Origin: Actinomycetota bacterium | GTDB lineage: Bacteria > Actinomycetota > Acidimicrobiia > IMCC26256 > PALSA-610 | DNA: 6,083 nt | Reading direction: 5' to 3' | Assembly (NCBI GenBank): GCA_030839105.1 | Contig: JAUZEI010000115.1 | Coordinates: 1-6,083, forward strand | In this document: positions 4,993 through 6,083 of the stretch, in pieces | How the letters are laid out: each line of letters starts with the position of its first letter | Position numbering within the stretch: the first letter of the stretch is position 1 | The notes under the pieces: model-generated | Database searches by the model: none | Seen by the model: the letters and a program-made list of their open reading frames with translations, nothing else | Told to the model about the DNA's origin: nothing | Program-made: the position numbers and the translations under genes

Positions 4993-5838
4993 TTAGCGGC
5001 TCTGGGTGCGGGCTGCTCGGAAGTCGGCGGCCAGAAACGTGACGAGTGCGCGCCGGTCGGTCTCGGTTTGTTCGATGAGACGTTGGCCGGGGGCGTCGAT
5101 TGCGGAGGCGTGTAGCGCGGCGTCGAGATCGACGTGGGTGTCGCCCTCGATGACCTTTGCGATGCAGTCCGCAACGCGGACCACTCGAGTGAGAGGCGCG
5201 GCGTTCGGACCGGTGTCGTGGTGTTCGAGCAGCGTGTTGATGAGTGCGGCCGGTAGCCCGTGGTCGGAGAGGACCTGTGCGCCGAGCGTCGCGTGGTCGA
5301 TTCCGAAGAGTTCCCGCTCGAGCTCCAGCCGACCTTCGCCGGGCTCATCCGATACCGACAAGGCCATCTCGTCGAACCGTCTCGGATCGCGGTCGCGTAG
5401 CAGCGGCTCACCGAAATCGTGCAGCAGTCCCGCGGTGAGCGCTTCGGCCGGATCGCGATGGATGTGAAACGCGACCCGGGCGGCGGCGAGGCCCACCGTC
5501 ATCGCGTGCACCCAGAACTGTTCCGGCAGCTCCGGACGATTCGAGAACAGGTTGAGCACCGCGGTGCACGCGACCGCCCGTACCGTTTGCGAACCAAGAA
5601 CCGACGCGGCTTTCGGGAGCGAGATCACCCCTCCGGCCGGGCAGGCAGCCGATGCGTTTGCGAGCGCGAGTACACGAGCCGACAGGGCGGGATCGGCGGA
5701 GATGACGTGGCTTATCGCGTCTGCGGGGGCCTGCGGGTCGTCGAGCAGCCAGAGCAGGCGGAGCGCGACCCGACGGTCGGTTGGGACCTCGTCGAGCTGG
5801 TGGACGTGTTTCGCAGCGTCAACGTGCAGCATGGTCAT
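4993..5838 (-). CDS. HDOD-domain signalling protein
   Basis: A 281-residue soluble protein. The N-terminal part has typical HDOD features: VALRLLWLLDDP (24-35), then VISADPALSARVLALANAS (45-63). The C-terminal half carries the HD-like core: WVHAMTVGLAAARVA with His111, GLLHDFGEPLL with His140-Asp141, DHATLGAQVL with His182, LLEHHD with His206-His207, and VADCIA with Asp224. HDOD proteins are relatives of HD phosphohydrolases that usually act as non-catalytic signalling modules; no GYP motif is present, so it is not an HD-GYP c-di-GMP phosphodiesterase. Keeping the metal-type His and Asp residues is notable. ATG 5838 overlaps the upstream gene by 20 bases, and ATG 5832 is an alternative; both have weak ribosome sites, consistent with translational coupling. 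Its 3' end faces the diguanylate cyclase gene. Confidence 0.88.
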   Translation of the reverse strand: MTMLHVDAAKHVHQLDEVPTDRRVALRLLWLLDDPQAPADAISHVISADPALSARVLALANASAACPAGGVISLPKAASVLGSQTVRAVACTAVLNLFSNRPELPEQFWVHAMTVGLAAARVAFHIHRDPAEALTAGLLHDFGEPLLRDRDPRRFDEMALSVSDEPGEGRLELERELFGIDHATLGAQVLSDHGLPAALINTLLEHHDTGPNAAPLTRVVRVADCIAKVIEGDTHVDLDAALHASAIDAPGQRLIEQTETDRRALVTFLAADFRAARTQSR

Positions 5839-6061
5839 TCGTCCGGTCTGAAGCTGCTCGTATGCCGGATCGCAGTGCCTCGGGGAACAGCCCCTCCCGG
5901 ACGACTTTCATCGTGTCGGCGTCCGGAGGGCGCAACCGCCGCAACGACGCTCCGTGCATTTCCCATGCCGCGCCGCACGCGTCACAAGAGATCACGAACG
6001 AACCGCCGAAGCCCTCCACCGCGATCGGCGACATGTCATAGGGACATCGCTCGAGTTCCAC
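5819..6061 (-). CDS. Small zinc-ribbon-like protein with CPYD...CDAC motif
   Basis: An 80-residue frame from GTG 6061 whose stop lies inside the start of the HDOD gene. Residues 6-9 are CPYD and 26-29 CDAC, followed by GAAWEMHGA with His36. This looks like a degenerate zinc ribbon in which the second Cys of the first knuckle is Asp; the possible ligands are Cys6, Asp9 or His36, Cys26 and Cys29. Residues 41-80 are Arg-rich, with no membrane segment. The 20-base overlap with the HDOD gene suggests one operon and linked synthesis. The frame stays open for seven more codons to the window edge, so the true start could be further upstream, but MELERCPYD looks like a natural N-terminus. Function unknown. 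Confidence 0.7.
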   Translation of the reverse strand: MELERCPYDMSPIAVEGFGGSFVISCDACGAAWEMHGASLRRLRPPDADTMKVVREGLFPEALRSGIRAASDRTNDHAAR

Positions 6062-6083
6062 GGTTTCGACATCGGCCCCACGG

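Overview
The window is high-GC DNA whose coding regions strongly prefer G or C at third positions, with GTG starts used beside ATG. Protein style (lipobox SGNH hydrolase, four-helix membrane protein, GT4 glycosyltransferase, many-helix GGDEF protein, HDOD protein) fits a high-GC actinobacterium. The small protein with the CPYD...CDAC motif hints at the Acidimicrobiia, but that is recollection and not a result. I see no tRNA, rRNA, CRISPR array, transposase or phage gene.

Layout. The left edge (489 down to 1, minus) is the 5' part of a gene for an SGNH-hydrolase lipoprotein, cut off by the window. Diverging from it is a four-helix membrane protein (771-1307, plus), whose Shine-Dalgarno lies in a perfect hairpin. 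A GT4 glycosyltransferase follows on the same strand (1401-2453). From 2454 to 2830 there is mostly non-coding DNA with hairpins and one doubtful small reading frame. On the minus strand, 2995 to 2831 encodes a 54-residue exported basic peptide with a tandem seven-residue repeat. It diverges from a ten-helix membrane diguanylate cyclase (about 3127-4632, plus) with intact catalytic and inhibitory sites. A 360-base convergent spacer with three perfect palindromes separates this from a minus-strand pair: a small CPYD/CDAC protein (6061-5819) overlapping an HDOD-domain gene (5838-4993).

How the genes may work together. The right half looks like signalling: a membrane c-di-GMP synthase, an HDOD signalling protein and a small zinc-ribbon-like protein translationally coupled to it. 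The left half looks like envelope functions: an exported hydrolase, a membrane protein and a glycosyltransferase. No single known operon or defence system explains the window. The least expected elements are the tiny exported repeat peptide, two start sites embedded in hairpins, and a marked change in third-position base use along the cyclase gene.
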